64,000 nucleotides of DNA, taken from Heliocidaris tuberculata. Its lineage: Eukaryota; Echinodermata; Echinoidea; Camarodonta; Echinometridae. The notes under the pieces were generated by a model. It saw nothing but the letters and a program-made list of their open reading frames with translations. It was not told the DNA's origin and did no database searches. Every line of letters starts with the position of its first letter. Positions within the stretch are counted from its first letter, which is position 1. This document shows positions 1 through 13,300 of this stretch, one piece after another. The stretch is taken from positions 30,750,885 to 30,814,884 of the forward strand of contig CM046842.1 in assembly GCA_025618425.1 (NCBI GenBank), written 5' to 3'. A program made the translations under genes and the position numbers.

Positions 1-1459
1 AATACGATGCAAGTTTGCATACGATAAAAGGCCTCCTTTTAAGTCATTCTTGAATTTCAGGCAATTACTGACATAGAAGCAAGTTATTTTTCATATTGTT
101 TTCAATGACAGTTAAGATCATAATTATCCAAACTCTTCTAGATTGGAGATAAACAACCATTAAAAAAGTATTTTTAAAGGATTTATTTTAAGTTAGATAA
201 CTCCCACTCTTTTCGCAGAAAAACTGCGCAATTTGTGAACTCACCTATGGAAATTGCGTGGTTAAGACACAACACGATCGCAAAGATCAACCTAAGGCAA
301 TTTCAGTAGCCTTAATTGTCCATCACCTTTTGAAGTGTGCGAGCATTAAAATGACTTCCATTAAATATACGATATAGGGTATTTTTTTTTAAATTTCTTC
401 AAACTTTTTAGCCCTCCATAGGCTATTTTATTGAGTCAAATAAACAACATTTTACAACTCAATGAAACTGCTAGCCTATGTATCTTAAACTCAAATAAAA
501 CAACAGTTTTACATTTTTCTAATTTTCATTTAATCAAACAAAGATCGAAGTGACTGCCATTTATTTTTTTTAAAAATTGTTATACATGCAGAACCGATAT
601 AGAATAAATATATCACTCATCCTCATAATATTGAATAATTTTTATCTTCATACTACCTAAAATCGGAATTTTGTTATTAAGCTTTTGGACAAACAGTTGA
701 TGCTTAATCGAAGTTACCATGCAAATTAAAGCATCATTTATCTTCTCTTCAAACCCAAAAATTATATTTTCTAAATTAAACTTTATCTTTGTCATGTTTA
801 TAGGGTATTAAAATGGCCCTTAAAGGTATACTTCATCCCTTTTGCAGCCTTAAATTTTGAAGTGTGTGAGTATGCGATGAATTACAAAAGAATTATAATT
901 GGAAAACTTGTGCGGATGTGAAAAGGATTAAAATTTGCAATATTTGCAGTAATAGCAACAATTTCGTAAACACTTTACTTTTTCGACTCGAAAAAATCGC
1001 GTAATTTTTAAAATCATTTTCTGACCGTTACTAGTACATGAACTTGCGTTGATTTCAGAATAGCTCCCTCGACGACAAAAGCAAGATTTTAATTTCTTAC
1101 AAAAGAGTTATAGAACTCGTGACCTTGAAATTTCATAGGCAAGTATCTACAGTTTCGCGGAATTTTGTGTATGTCTGCAAGAGGGAAGAAGTACCTTTAG
1201 GTTGATTTTTCGAACGTCTTTGCATGCGATCGTGTTTGACGGTCGATCCCCTTTAGACCCCAAGCGTCCAGCTATTAACCCATTTACAAAACGCACATGA
1301 TCTTCATCAATAAAAAGTCTCTATAGGGAACAGATTTAATGGAGTAGCCTATTCGATCCAGGCCTGTAAAAAGCTTTTTGAAAAGTTTACAGCGGCTGCG
1401 CGGCATATGCATTGTGAATCTCAACTTTCAAATGTTCACAACTTTTTGAGATTCACATA
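1..1459. other. Gene-free AT-rich sequence
   Basis: No exon, RNA gene or clear repeat boundary was recognised. Short open frames here lack codon structure. Confidence 0.6.
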
Positions 1460-1944
1460 CAGTGGCGAAGCTACAGGGGGTACGAGGGGGTACGAGGGGC
1501 ACTTGCCCCTTATCCGAATGGCGAAGAAAGAAAAAGGAAAAACAATGAAGAGAAAGAAAGGGAGAGGGAGAAAAATGAGGAACGTGAAAAGAAGGCGATA
1601 GCCCCCCCCCCCCCGTCCCCCTCCTATACCCCTATATACCTAATTGATGGCTTTTTTAATTCACACTTTATTCATTCACTAAAACAAGTGCCCTCTTTAT
1701 GCGGTAGTACATGTCGCTTTCCGAAGGTTCATAATTCCGAAGATGAAAAAGGGTTCATAATTCCGAAAATGAAATAGCGAAATTACGAACCTTCGGCATT
1801 ATGAGCATTTTCGGAATTACAAACCCCTGCTATTATATTTTTGTGTTTAAATATTACGAACGTTCAGAAAAACGAGCACTCCCCCCCCCCCCCCCCATTT
1901 TTATGCTAGTGCCCCTCAATATCTGTACATACGCTACCCCACTG
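1460..1944. mobile_element. Non-autonomous element with G/C-run ends (type 'CAGTGGCG')
   Basis: Left end CAGTGGCGAAGCTACAGGGG, right end TACGCTACCCCACTG form imperfect inverted termini. Inside are poly-C runs (1601, 1880) and a cluster of CCGAAGGTTCATAATTCCG motifs in both orientations (1722-1830). No coding capacity. Confidence 0.6.
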
Positions 1945-2768
1945 TTCACATAATTCATATACATGATATACATTATCTCACTGACTTTCAAACATTCATA
2001 ACTTTCTTATTATTTCGATTTTCTTTAAACTTCCATCAACCTATTTCTCCATTATTACACCCCCCCCCCCCCAAACTTGTTACAAAGGTCGGAATGTCTT
2101 TAAAGGATACAATTAAGAGTGATTAAAGCCATCTCATTTTCTTCTTAAAATTTAAAAAAAAAATGCTTGAAAAGATGCGTTTAGAAAAATAGTCTATTAT
2201 TGCTTTAAAAAATATAATAGATATATGAAGCCATCAACACTTACCAAGGGACATACCATAGTAACTGCTCATCCCAGAACGAACTGACCCATTGAGTGTC
2301 CACGCAGAGAGTCCTGCACAAAAGGCGGCTAGAGTAGCCAGTTTGGTAGCTAATTTCATCCTAGCCATGATTATACGGGCCTACAAATCTGAACATGATA
2401 ATCCGAGAAATGAGCAGAATTCTTTTTTTTTTTTTAATGTTTTTATTGATTTTCTAAAAACAAATACAACTGCAGTAGAACAGCATTTGAGCAATAACAG
2501 TGTTATGAAATGAGCAGATTTTGCAATGTATAACCCGCAAACAATACTATAGGAAAGTGAGTCAGTGTTCTTAAAAGGTTGATTGGGCCTAGCCGTAACG
2601 ATCAGGGGCGGAACCAGGATTTCTTAGAAAGGCGTCCAATACCAAACATTTCTGGCAAGCAAAAATTGGGAAAATTTTTAGTTTTATTTAATACCCCAAA
2701 ATCTCTTACAAGCAGGGGTCATCTATGTCGTGGGATCTAGAGGTGACACATAATCAGTAGGCAGTACC

Positions 2769-3530
2769 ATGGCGTATCTATTATGGCGCCCGGGGAAAAC
2801 AATAAAGTTACCCCCCCCCCCCCGAGTGCCCAAACTTAATTACGTTACTGTACAAGCGAGGGAGCAAAGCGACCGAGCGGCAATTTTTCCATGTTTAACC
2901 CTAAAAACGCAATTTCTTGTGCATTTAAGCCAAGAAATTTTGCAATTGAGCACCGCAATTGCGCGATATAGAGAGAAGCTCGAATTTTCTATTTACTCGA
3001 TTATACAATCGGGAGCAAAACTAACGAAAACCCTTGAGCATTAGTTGAGAAGTAGTAGTAGGTGACCTGAAGTTGAGATTTGTTTCAAATGTTGAACGTT
3101 TGTAAATGCTGTTTTATACACGTTATGCTATATTCATGATAGTGGGCCGCAATATTTAGCAGGATTCAGATGAAACTTACATGACAGCGAGCAAAGCAAC
3201 GACAATTACGTCTTTCTTTTTCAAATTTTGAACCCTTTAAGCTTTTTAAGAACTATAAACTGGGGGCGCTAAATTACGAGATCCTGAAAGAAAATAATTA
3301 TGCGAGGGAGCAAAGCGACCGAGCTTTGGAAGATTTTCGCATTTCAAACCTTCAAAAACTAGTTTCTGGTGCATTTATCCTGCTGATTTGGGGGCGCATA
3401 ATTCGTAAGAATTATGATTTTTCTTCATTTCCCTCTTTTTCTTTCTCTCCTTTGCCTTTTTGCACTTCTCCAAGTGCCGCCCGGGGTACGTCCACCCTGC
3501 CCCCCCCCCCCCCCCCCCAGATACGCTACA
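2769..3530. mobile_element. G/C-run element with internal GAGGGAGCAAAGCGACCGAG motif
   Basis: Ends GGCGTATCT and AGATACGCT are inverted, with GGCGCCCGGGG / CGCCCGGGG inside them. Poly-C runs at 2811 and 3500. The motif GAGGGAGCAAAGCGACCGAG occurs at 2859 and 3304. Open frames across it contain only repeat-derived sequence. Confidence 0.55.
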
Positions 3531-4500
3531 ATCAGTAGGCCTATACATTTTTCGACCGGCCTCGCACTAGATTCTGGTAATATCCCGGAGATAGTAATAT
3601 CCGGGACATCCTGTAGTGGTCAAGAAAACTGATCCCTATAGACGTCCGAATATAAGGACCTATGGGTTATGTCATGGTACGAAAGGCGAAGAAAAAGAAA
3701 AACGTTCATTGATCATGAAACATAATTATAAAATTCAGTTTTAAAGCCCTTTAATCCTTTGAATACTATAATACATCTTTATGTAGGCCCTGCAGTAAAG
3801 CATAAAACGTGTAGGCCCGCTCTTTTTGGGTGATCAAGGAGAAGTCCACCCTGATATCAAGTTGGTTTTAAAAGAAAAAAAAATAAAGACAGATCAATAC
3901 AAGTTTGAGCAAAATCCGATAATAAATAAGAAAGTTATGAATTTTCGAAGTTGCAATCAATCAAACACAAACTGACAACTCCGTGACGTATCTTACGAGA
4001 TCCTCTCCCAATTTTGCCCTGTAATTAAAAAAAAATCATAAGTTTCCTTTTTCTATAAATATATCATACATACACCCTAGGTATAATCATTGCAAATATT
4101 ATGTTTACACACCACCTATATGAAGAAATAATAATAATAATAATAATTCATATGATTTATATTGCGCCCAATCCACTCTGTGGAGTGCTCTAGGCGCATG
4201 TATTATAGGATGAAGAAAGGAAGATAATTATAACAAATACAAGAAATGAAGAAAGGAATGGAAAAACAATATTAACAAATCTATTCGTTTATCAATAACT
4301 GAGAAAATGATAATCCATGGAATTTTCTGTATATAGAGCAAATGGGAGAGGAGCTCGCAAAAACTTCAGTTGCCAATTTGTGTTCGACTGACTGCAATTT
4401 CAAAAAGTCATAACTTTCTTATTTTAAACGGATTTTGCTCAAAATTTCACTTTAATAACTGTTTCTCTCACTTTTCTGCTTTTCAGTATTCAAATCAACC
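3531..4500. other. Gene-free; SINE/LINE-tail-like fragment at 4125-4200
   Basis: An ATA-trinucleotide run followed by TTTATATTGCGCCCAATCC and GGAGTGCTCTAGGCGC resembles 3' ends of dispersed retroelements in marine invertebrates; family not determined. A related start (GGCCACTTATATAGCACTC) recurs at 48109. Confidence 0.4.
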
Positions 4501-5535
4501 AAATAACCAGGCCCCTGTGAGCTGGGGTTACTGCAGCACCCCCAGATTTTTTTGAGGGGGTGCACAGTACCCCCTAGAAGGCTGAAGAAGCCGGGGTGCA
4601 GCAGCGCCCCTAAATTTTCATGAGGGGTAGCAGGGGGCACGTGCCCCAGGCGGCACTTTAAGCATGGGCCAAAAACGCAAAAGAGAAAAAAAAGGGGAGA
4701 AAAAGAGGAAACTTATGCTTGAGATTATTTCACCCCCAATCCGCAGGGTAAAGTGCATTAGAAATCGATTTTTTTTTTTCAAAATGCGAAAAAATTTCTA
4801 AAGCTAGGTCGCTTTGCTCCCTCGCTTGTATTGCTTCAGGATCTTTTAGTTTCGGGCCCCAATATTGGCTATATAAATAGGATTTTAAAAGGTTTCAAAT
4901 TTGCTCCCTATTATATAATATTTAACAGTCTTTTTAAATATACTGCGCCCCCAAAATAGGATAAATTGTATAAAATAGTATTTTCAAATGTTCAACATAT
5001 GGGAAAAATCGTATCGTAGATTGCATGGTTAAATTTCTTAACTATACTTCTCCTGGATTTTCTTTTATTGCACCCATTGACGGAGAAGTGAATAAAAAAT
5101 CGTTTATCAAAGTTCAAAATTTGAAACTGTACAGCTCGATGCCGTGCTGCCTTGCAAATATATTTTTATGTGCATTGGTTGCAGAATAAACTACAATAAT
5201 CTTTCAGGGTGTTCAGGGTGTGCACCCTCCTTGCCGAAACTCTAGCTTTGCTAAGGACTTAGTGAAACAATAATGTAATATAATCGGTGGCATATCTACG
5301 AGGGGACAACCTACCCCAGGCGACACTTGAAGGGGGCCCAAAAAACACAAAAGAGAAAAAGAAAAAAAATGAGAAAATTAAGAAAAATTTATTATGCGCC
5401 CCCAATCCGCAGGGTAAATGCATTACTGAGAAATACAGTTTTTGAGCGTTTGAAATGCAAAAAAAATTCTGAAACTCGGTCCCTTTCTAGCTTCTTCGCA
5501 ATTATGTTGCTCCAGGGCCCTCTTGCATAAAAAAA
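4500..5535. repeat. Two diverged copies of one G/C-run element
   Basis: 4643-4860 and 5310-5525 share CCCCAGGCG.CACTT, AAAAGAGAAAAA.AAA and CCCCCAATCCGCAGGGTAAA, and both end near TGCTCC/CCAGG. The first contains the inverted form of the GAGGGAGCAAAGCGACC motif (4805). Confidence 0.65.
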
Positions 5536-6652
5536 ATGCGATTAAACGCATCTCCGTGAATGATTTGTCAAGGATTATAGCAAATACCCCCTTCCTCATT
5601 TTTTTTTCTCTCTCTCTGTCTTATTAACCTAATATCTCCTCCCCTCTTCTTTCTTCCTCCTGTCGTCTGCCTGTTTTCTTTTGTTCCTGGTCTCTTTTTT
5701 CTATCTCTTTTTTTGTGTGTGTATTTTGTGTGTGGTGTGTTGTATTTTTGTATTTTTTTTTTGTTTGCTTTTGTTTTTGTTTTATGTTTTTTTGTTTTTG
5801 TTTTTGTTTTTGTTTTTGTTTTTGTTTTTGTTTTTGTTTTTTTTTTTGGGGGGGGGGAGAGAAAACACCAATAGCATCTCCCCCCCCCCCCCCCCTCCAG
5901 TTTTAAAAATACAAGCCTTTCTCAATCTCACCACATGCAGGGGAAATACCACCTATATAGATAGTTTGTCTGAATGGAAACAAAGACGTCAATAAAACAG
6001 ATTTTTTTTGTTTGTTTGTCTTTAATTGAGTAAAATCTGACGAAGAATTAGAATTACCAAATTTTACTGCTGTGATCGTAACGTTCCCATAGTGTGTAGG
6101 CCAGGTCCTATAAGAACAAAAACTTTTCTTCTATTTCAATGATTTTTTTTTCTAAATATTCAGCCCTGCTGCTTTTTTTCTTGTTTTTCTTTTTCTTTTC
6201 TTTTCTTTTTTTTTTTTTGTGGGGGGGGGGGGGGTGTTTTCTAATGATATGCGAGGGTACCATATTCTTACATGTCCTCTCCGTGAAAAAAAAATGTTGG
6301 CCTGGCTAAGAACCCGGCCATAAAAAGAGGCACTTCGAGTAAGATTTAAGCAACACAAAATGACTTTTTTCTTCTTTGAAGCGGCGGCCGAACCATATGG
6401 AAACAGCGGGCTCACCCCTCCCTCGAGCTCCAAGTATAGTGCCCCTCTTGGCTTCTGCGATAAATAGTGTAATTGACCGTACTTTCATCATATCCTTCTG
6501 ACACAAGATAATTAGATAAAGGTGCCCTTTCTTGAGGACTAGCTCTAAAATATATGTTTTGTGAAGTTCGTTTTACAGGATCTATCCCTGCCTCAATTAT
6601 AGCCAAATCTTTTCTCGAAGATATTTTGGATACCATTTTTTAGTTTTTTTTA

Positions 6653-6701
<49 letters not shown>

Positions 6702-7368
6702 TTTTATTTATTTATTTATTTTTTTTTTTTTTTGGGGGGGGGGGGGTAAGTGCCCCTTTCCCAAATGTGCCCTTTGTTTTCTATGCCCCCCCCCCCCAAG
6801 CCAACGGGAAAACGTCCGGACTTGCCGCCATTGGTTCCTTTCAATAAGCTAAGCACTTCTTCGATATTTTCATTTATAATTCGGAATAAAAACGGCATAT
6901 ATACATGTAGGATTTGATCATATTAGGATCTCTGTGGATTTGATGAATTGCGCCCTCACCGATAAAAGTCCTTTTCGAGACGTCGCTCTTTCTGTGTATG
7001 TTGGAATTTGTGTAATTCGTCAATCAATGACAATATACATATAAATCTCATTAATCAGGGGTCAAAATTACAACTATTTATGCTGTGTAGTGCAATAGTC
7101 GTAGTAATTGAATAATTTTTAGTCAAACCGGTTGAAAAGTATCGAATTTCCCCCATAAGTTACGAGCTTGATGTATTCGCCTTGCACGAACTTTACTTGG
7201 GGCCCACAAACCCAGTTTTCTGTAGTGTTTATTGTGCGGTATATTCAGTGGCGGTGGGTAGCTCTGAGCCTCTGTGTCTGCGACCCCAAAGATTCGACTT
7301 TGAAATGAATAATAAATTCCTTTAAAGATTACTTTCAGGTTATTTCTAATATATTAAAGAGAAAGTTT
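5536..7368. repeat. Low-complexity tracts
   Basis: Includes about eleven TTTTTG hexamers (5780-5850), poly-G or poly-C runs at 5848, 5880, 6222, 6733 and 6786, an (AT)n run at 6658-6683 and T-runs. The open frames here (poly-Phe/Leu/Cys) are products of these repeats. 6410-6640 has TAAAGGTGCCC-type sequence like the 28.8-kb element. Confidence 0.75.
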
Positions 7369-7558
7369 GGCGATATCGTGGAATAGATCCCCCTCATTCA
7401 CTCCGCACAACAACGGTTTATTGCGTGCAATGCTAGAGTCTATGCATCATTGCATGCCATATGGCCTGGGGACTTCATTCCCCTTCAATAGATATAATAT
7501 AACACGCAAGTGTGTGCATACACACTGCATGAGAGGGGACTTATTCCACGATTAGGCC
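7369..7558. mobile_element. hAT-type MITE with 8-bp target site duplication
   Basis: 190 bp bounded by the exact duplication GAAAGTTT (7361-7368 and 7559-7566). Inverted ends are GGCGATATCGTGGAATAG and the complement of TTATTCCACGATTAGGCC. A second copy is at 31703-31846. An 8-bp duplication is characteristic of the hAT superfamily; no transposase. Confidence 0.85.
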
Positions 7559-7602
7559 GAAAGTTTGTTAAAATTTGAGCAGATAGGTCTAGACGCGTCA
7601 AT

Positions 7603-8057
7603 CAGTAGGGGAGCAGAGACAAAATCGCAGGTACCTGCATATATGCAGGCGATTTTAGAGGTTTTGTGCTCTAAAAACCTGCGAATTCGCAGGTTGCGTT
7701 CCGATTGCAGCCTCTTGTGGCCAGGCGTTTCATCAGAGGTTTCCAAAAATGGCACCATCGGAAGGAGCGCCTAACGTTGCCTTAGTCGGCTTAGATCCGA
7801 AATTTATAGAAAATTCTGGTGGTGGTGTTTCTTTTAAATCGCCGATAAGTGAAAAATGCGTAATCGATCGAAAATTACGTCATCGTAATGCAAGCGCAGT
7901 CATGTGACCACGAGCACGTGACACCCAAAACCTGCGAATTCGCAGGTAGAGCTCATGGGGGGAATGTTATTGCAGTCCGAGCAGTCCAGGTACCTGCGAA
8001 TACGCAGGAACCTGCGAATACGCAGGAACCTGCGATTTTGTCTCTGCTCCCCTACTG
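7603..8057. mobile_element. Inverted-repeat element with five CCTGC-N6-GCAGG palindromes
   Basis: Ends CAGTAGGGGAGCAGAGACAA and its complement continue for about 36 bp with one mismatch. TCAAT flanks both sides (7598-7602, 8058-8062). Five 16-bp CCTGC...GCAGG units at 7634, 7678, 7931, 7993 and 8011 have centres ATATAT, GAATTC, GAATTC, GAATAC and GAATAC; the first three are perfect palindromes. Confidence 0.85.
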
Positions 8058-8062
8058 TCAAT

Positions 8063-8471
8063 GTAACATGTCGTGCCAAGCCCACAGAAACTGTTGCAGC
8101 ACCATCTGTGGTGTGGGAGCCTTCAGTTATCGACTGACGGATGGTGACAGGGCCGTTTCAGTGGCTAGTCTTCATCCTTCCTATGCATGGGCTAGTAGAT
8201 ATTTGTAAATAATCTGTATTATAATGTAAAAAGCACTCAAATGGATGTAAATTGCGGTCAATACACATAGTGACATACACAAATATAGTTACATGTAGTT
8301 TGCAAGAATCTTCAGTCAAATTGAAGGAGGCAGACTTCATCAGAAGAACAAGAAGAAGGAGAAGCCCTAACTCCACATGCTCCAGGGAGCTCCACCACCA
8401 CCACCACCATTAGGTGGTGGAGCTCCAGGTACAAATAACCAAAGTCTTCCAGTTTGGTCGGTTTTTAATTT
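8063..8471. other. Unassigned sequence between two elements
   Basis: Has locally codon-like stretches (a His/Pro repeat near 8390 with an inverted CCACCACC / GGTGGTGG) but no recognisable family and no clean splice sites. It may be a remnant of an exon; I cannot support a gene. Confidence 0.3.
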
Positions 8472-8971
8472 GGCAGTATATATACAGCCACACACGTGTG
8501 GCCGTAAGGTAGAGACACACGCGTGTGGCTGTATACACTCGCCCAGCCTGAGGATACAGCCACACGCGTCTACTTAGACTCTACGCAGCGGCGCGCAAGG
8601 GCACGTAGCAAGTGCATAGCACGAGCAATGTGTATTTTTATGCAACGGTACATGTTGCAAAACTTCATCATGAAGGTTCTATCTCTTGAAATTCACTGAC
8701 ATACAAACAATTTATTTTTACTTCATTGTCAGATGACAAAGTAAAAACATCGTATATTTTTCTATGTCAGTGAATTTCAAGAGATAAAACCTTCATGATG
8801 AAGTTTTGCAACATGTACCGTTGCATAAATATACACATCGCTCGTGTTATGCACTTGCTAAGTGCCGCGCCGCTGCATAGAGTCTAAGTAGACGTATGTG
8901 GCTGTATCCTCAGGCCGGGCGAGTGTTTCCAGCCACACGCGTGTGTCTCTACTGTGGCTGTATACACTGCC
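8472..8971. mobile_element. 500-bp foldback (long imperfect palindrome)
   Basis: Left arm from 8472 (GGCAGTATATATACAGCC) and right arm ending 8971 (GGCTGTATACACTGCC) are complementary over about 225 bp each with small indels, around a short centre near 8725. The arms include CATCATGAAGGTT, ACACGCGTGTGGCTG and TCTACTTAGACTCTA and their complements. No ORF. Confidence 0.9.
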
Positions 8972-9743
8972 TTTTAACTTTGGCAGGTACATGTACGATG
9001 AAAATTTGTATTTGCATTTCGGGAGAAATAGACCCCTACTTTCACTTTCATGACTATCTGAATGGCATTTGGATTTCACGATTTGACGATCATTTTGATG
9101 AAAAAAATGGAATTTCCTCCCCGAGCCGATCTTTCCCCGCACTGTACCGTCGATTCAAATGACTCGATATGCGATGGCATGCAATCAAGACTTATGAATC
9201 GATGGTATACAGTATCTATCTACAGTATACAGAGTCATTTGAATCAAATAACTTAACTGTTAGAATTATTGAACTTTGAAGTCAGACATTTTTTTACTGT
9301 TTTGATTTATTATAAAATCATCAGAAGCTTTTGAGATTACATATATGTCTGACTTATCAATTTGTCTGCATGAATTACAATTACCAAAAAAATGATTTAC
9401 ACGCTGTAATGCTGTAGTAAGGCCAAATAAAATTATTCCTAGTCATGCTGTTCTCTCGTCCCTGCCCGCATCTTTTTTTGCGTGCGTCTATTTTTTTTTG
9501 TTTTTGTTGTTTTGCTGCAGACCCCTAAAATTAAAACATGATGCCTTTTGGGGGTTTAAAGGGACCCCAAATGAATATAGATATAACGGGAAGCCATGCC
9601 TAATAGCATTCGTATGTGCGGTGGCCATCTTGGATCCACTAGGTGGATACACCGTCCATAGATGTCTATTAGATAATCTACAATGATAAGCAAAAATTGC
9701 TCAAAATTTGTTGTGCTTCTGGAAATTAAAATAATTTCACTAA

Positions 9744-10192
9744 CAGTTAGGGCACACAACCAATATGGGAGAATCTTTTCTATTAGGAGACTGTCTATTA
9801 GACTTTTAAAAAACTATTTTTGGTAGCCTATTTGGGAGACAGTCTCCCATTTAGGATACTAATTTTCTTTGCTTACATTTGCTGCAAAGCAATTCCCATG
9901 GCTCAACTTGAAAATGTGATAAGCAGATTCCTCCTAAAAAATTACCCGTAGTGACCGTCTACTTTCAAAATTCAAAATTCACTGTCTCCTTTTGTTTTCA
10001 TAACAGTTTTTATTCTAGTCCACACACAATACAAATGGGCTTCCTACCTCAGTGAAGCAAAAATTTGACTGAGAAAAACTGCCTTGTTATTGGCATTGTT
10101 TCTATTGCCCTTTTGTAAGCAAAGTCTCCAATATCAGAGATTGTCTCCATAGTTGGAGAGAGTCTCCCAATTTAGCTGTGCACCTCTACTGA
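9744..10192. mobile_element. Inverted-repeat element, family J copy 1
   Basis: Ends CAGTTAGGGCACACAACC and TGTGCACCTCTACTG. It shares interior motifs (GATAAGCAGATTCCTC, CTTTGCTTACATTTGC, GGGAGACAGTCTCCCAT) with 31534-32146 in the opposite orientation. It lies just upstream of the RPL32 coding exons. Confidence 0.75.
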
Positions 10193-10336
10193 CTAAAATC
10201 ATATATTTTTCAGAATACCACCCCAGCCTTTTGTGCCAAATATGAATTGAAGAAAGACCCCATAATTATAATTCTACATTTTCATTTCTTCAACCCTCGT
10301 TCTGTAGACGGTGAAGGATAAGCGACCAGAACCATC

Positions 10337-13300
10337 ATGGCTCCATCAGTGAGGCCTCTTGTCAAACCAACCATCGTCAAGAAGAAGCTCAAGCACTTCA
10401 AGCGCCATCAATGTGATCGCTACTTGAGAGTCAAGGTTAGTACCATTATGCCAAAAAAAAATCAAATTGGCTACAATATGACATGGGAGCAGTGAAAAAT
10501 GATTTTAAAAATGAAATTGAATAAAACTAGATCACCTAATACTTAAAGCCCATCACTGAGGCCTCTTGTCAAACTAACCGTTGTCAAAAACAAGCTTGAG
10601 CATTTCAAACTCCCCACTATGACCCCTACTTGAGAGTCAAGGTAAGGACCATCTTCCCCAAAAGTCTCAAATTGGCATAAATGACAAATTTAGCTCTCAG
10701 AACATTCTGAAGACCTTATGGGAAAAGAGAGGTAAATGATTTGGTATTTTTAAAGTCATTAAAAGACTTTTTTTGTCAAATGAAAAGGGAATGTTGTGTT
10801 GTTGCACAGACAAATTTCTTAACCAACAAGTGAGAACAAAAAAAAAAATCAACTAGTTTTGTTTGTACCTTCCTCAAGTTCATTAGAGCTGTGGAAATCC
10901 TTGTATCTTCTTACAGGTCATTTCCTCTTTTTCCATTCCTCATTGTTTTAACCCTTTCATGACATGAATGATTTAAGGGCTACATTAATCACATTTTGTT
11001 CTTCAAATTGGCAATAAAAATATTTTTCTTTTAATGATACATGGTTCTTATAAAATGTAATATCTTTGAAAACAACATACATGGTTACAACTTTGTCGAG
11101 AGTTAGAAAAATTGCCAGTTTTGACAAAAAACAATGATTTTGAACCTCTCAATGTGTTGCCAATTTAAGGATTTTAAAGCTTATTCTCCTTTTTAAAATT
11201 CCTGGCATCAAGCACAATATGGTCATGCAACAAAAATGGACATATTGTGTGCAGAAATTTTTGCTCTCTCTCTCTCTCTCTCTACTCATGCATCTGGTAT
11301 ATTTTTTAGGGCTTTGAATCAAAAGTTATTGAGCCAAACCACAAAAGTGGTCAATTGTCTCAAAAGGGTTAACTCTATGAAATCATCTGGGGAGCGTTTC
11401 ATGAAAGGAAGTTGTCGGATATTTTATGCGACAACTGTTATAAGCTACTGAAATCCTTGCATCTGATTGGCTGAGAGTAAATTTGTCGGATAAAATATCT
11501 GACAAGTCCTTTCATGAAACGCCCCCCAGGATTCTCAATGTACATGTAATCCTTGATTTTGTTCGCACCAAATTGAGCAGACCCACCGAGTTGTGTCATA
11601 CTCTTTGGGCTTGTAGTCGGTGCTAGAGGAAATCAGTCAGATTATAACTACCACTGACCCAGGTAATGAGTTCATGGATTTAAGATCTGACAACAAAACC
11701 CTGTCACATCATCGGGTGTATTCACCTGGGAGTCTCCTTCAAGCACATATCTGCTCATAGTATTCGTATTCAACAAGTGCTGCAAAGGATTTCACCATAA
11801 TCCTTTTTGATAATTGGCATTTGTTCAGATTTTTTTATGTTCCCTTTTTTTTTTTGCTAATAGCAAGGTGAAAAAAAATAAGTTAATCAGACTGAGCACT
11901 TGTAAAAACAAATTTTAAGAAAAAGCATTGAAGAAAATATGCTTAAAATAATATTCATTGAAAAGCACATTTCATGTTTGCATTTTTGACACTGCTTTGT
12001 ATGCACGTACGTGTAGGTCAAACGTTCTTGGCCCTGTTTCATAAAACTTGTTATCAATAACAAGTTGCAATAACTGTTATAAGCTACTGAATTCCTTGCA
12101 TCTGATTGGCTGAGAGCAAATTTGTCATAGAAATGTGGCAGTTACTGATAACAAGTTTTATGAGACAGGGTCCAGAACTATTATCTTTCTTTACTCATTT
12201 TTCTTCTATTATACAGTTTGTTTTGATACCAAAATCATTCCTAGGATGTATATTCCGTTGAAGTCTTGAACAGTTTATGATACTTTCTTGTGATTTTGTA
12301 AAAAGTTATCCGTGTCTTTACTAGATCTCAAAAGATTTTTGTTATACAGGAGTACTGCTGTTTGTCTGGCAATGTCATTAAGCCTCATTCGTTTCTTTTT
12401 CTATCCCTCTCCAGCCCAGCTGGCGTCGTCCTAAGGGTATTGACAACCGCGTGAGGAGGCGATTCAAGGGTCAGCTCCGTATGCCAAACATCGGTTATGG
12501 AAGCGCCAAGAGCACACGCCACATGCTGCCCACTGGCTTCCGCAAGTTCCTTGTCCATAACGTTAAGGTATGTACTTTTCATGACATCTGCTTAAGACCT
12601 TGAGATAGCATTTTAAGGTTGAGTGGAGTTCTGGTAACGAAAAAACACATGGAACAAAAACTTGATGAATTCACTATTTCTTCCATTCAGTGCAAGGTTC
12701 ACCAACATTTTCTCTCGGAACCATTCCCCCCAAGTTTATTGCATCATAGATTAATGGTTAGGGTTGCATTTGGGTTTTAGGCTAGGTTAACCAATAGCAG
12801 TACAGTGTCTCCTTTTTTAAGTGATGTTTTTGCATTATCTTTTTAATTTATCCAGAATGCTAGGAATTCCACATTATACACGAGCAGAAAGAGAAAAATA
12901 TCACAGAAAACTTTGAGTGTATTTCTAATGCAGTATGTTGTGCCTTTGATAAATAAGAGCGATTTAATTGTAACTAATTAAAGTCTGTAGATTGGCAACA
13001 CAGTGTAAAATATATAATCACTACAGTGGAAACTCGGTATAATGAGGTCCTTGGGACCATTAAAATTACCTTGTTATAGCAGGAATCTCGTTATATCAGG
13101 TTAAAAAAGCAATAGAATATAAAGAGTTGGAACCAGAATATTACCTTGTTATATCAGGAATATCGTTATATCAGACCTCTTTATACTGAGTTTCCGCTGT
13201 ATTTTCATGTACAAATTGGCAATTTTTCCATTAAATTTAGCATTTTTCTTCCACATTGGTTCATATAATATACATTTTTATTTTTTTCAAACTATGCAGG

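Noticed and set aside
5681..5995. Long open frame of Phe/Leu/Cys
   Set aside because: Translation of TTTTTG and T-run repeats; no codon bias or homologue.
8377..8577. Pro/Gly-rich frame near 8400 as an exon of a gene upstream of RPL32
   Set aside because: Short inverted CCACCACC/GGTGGTGG repeat running into the foldback; no splice sites or homologue recognised.
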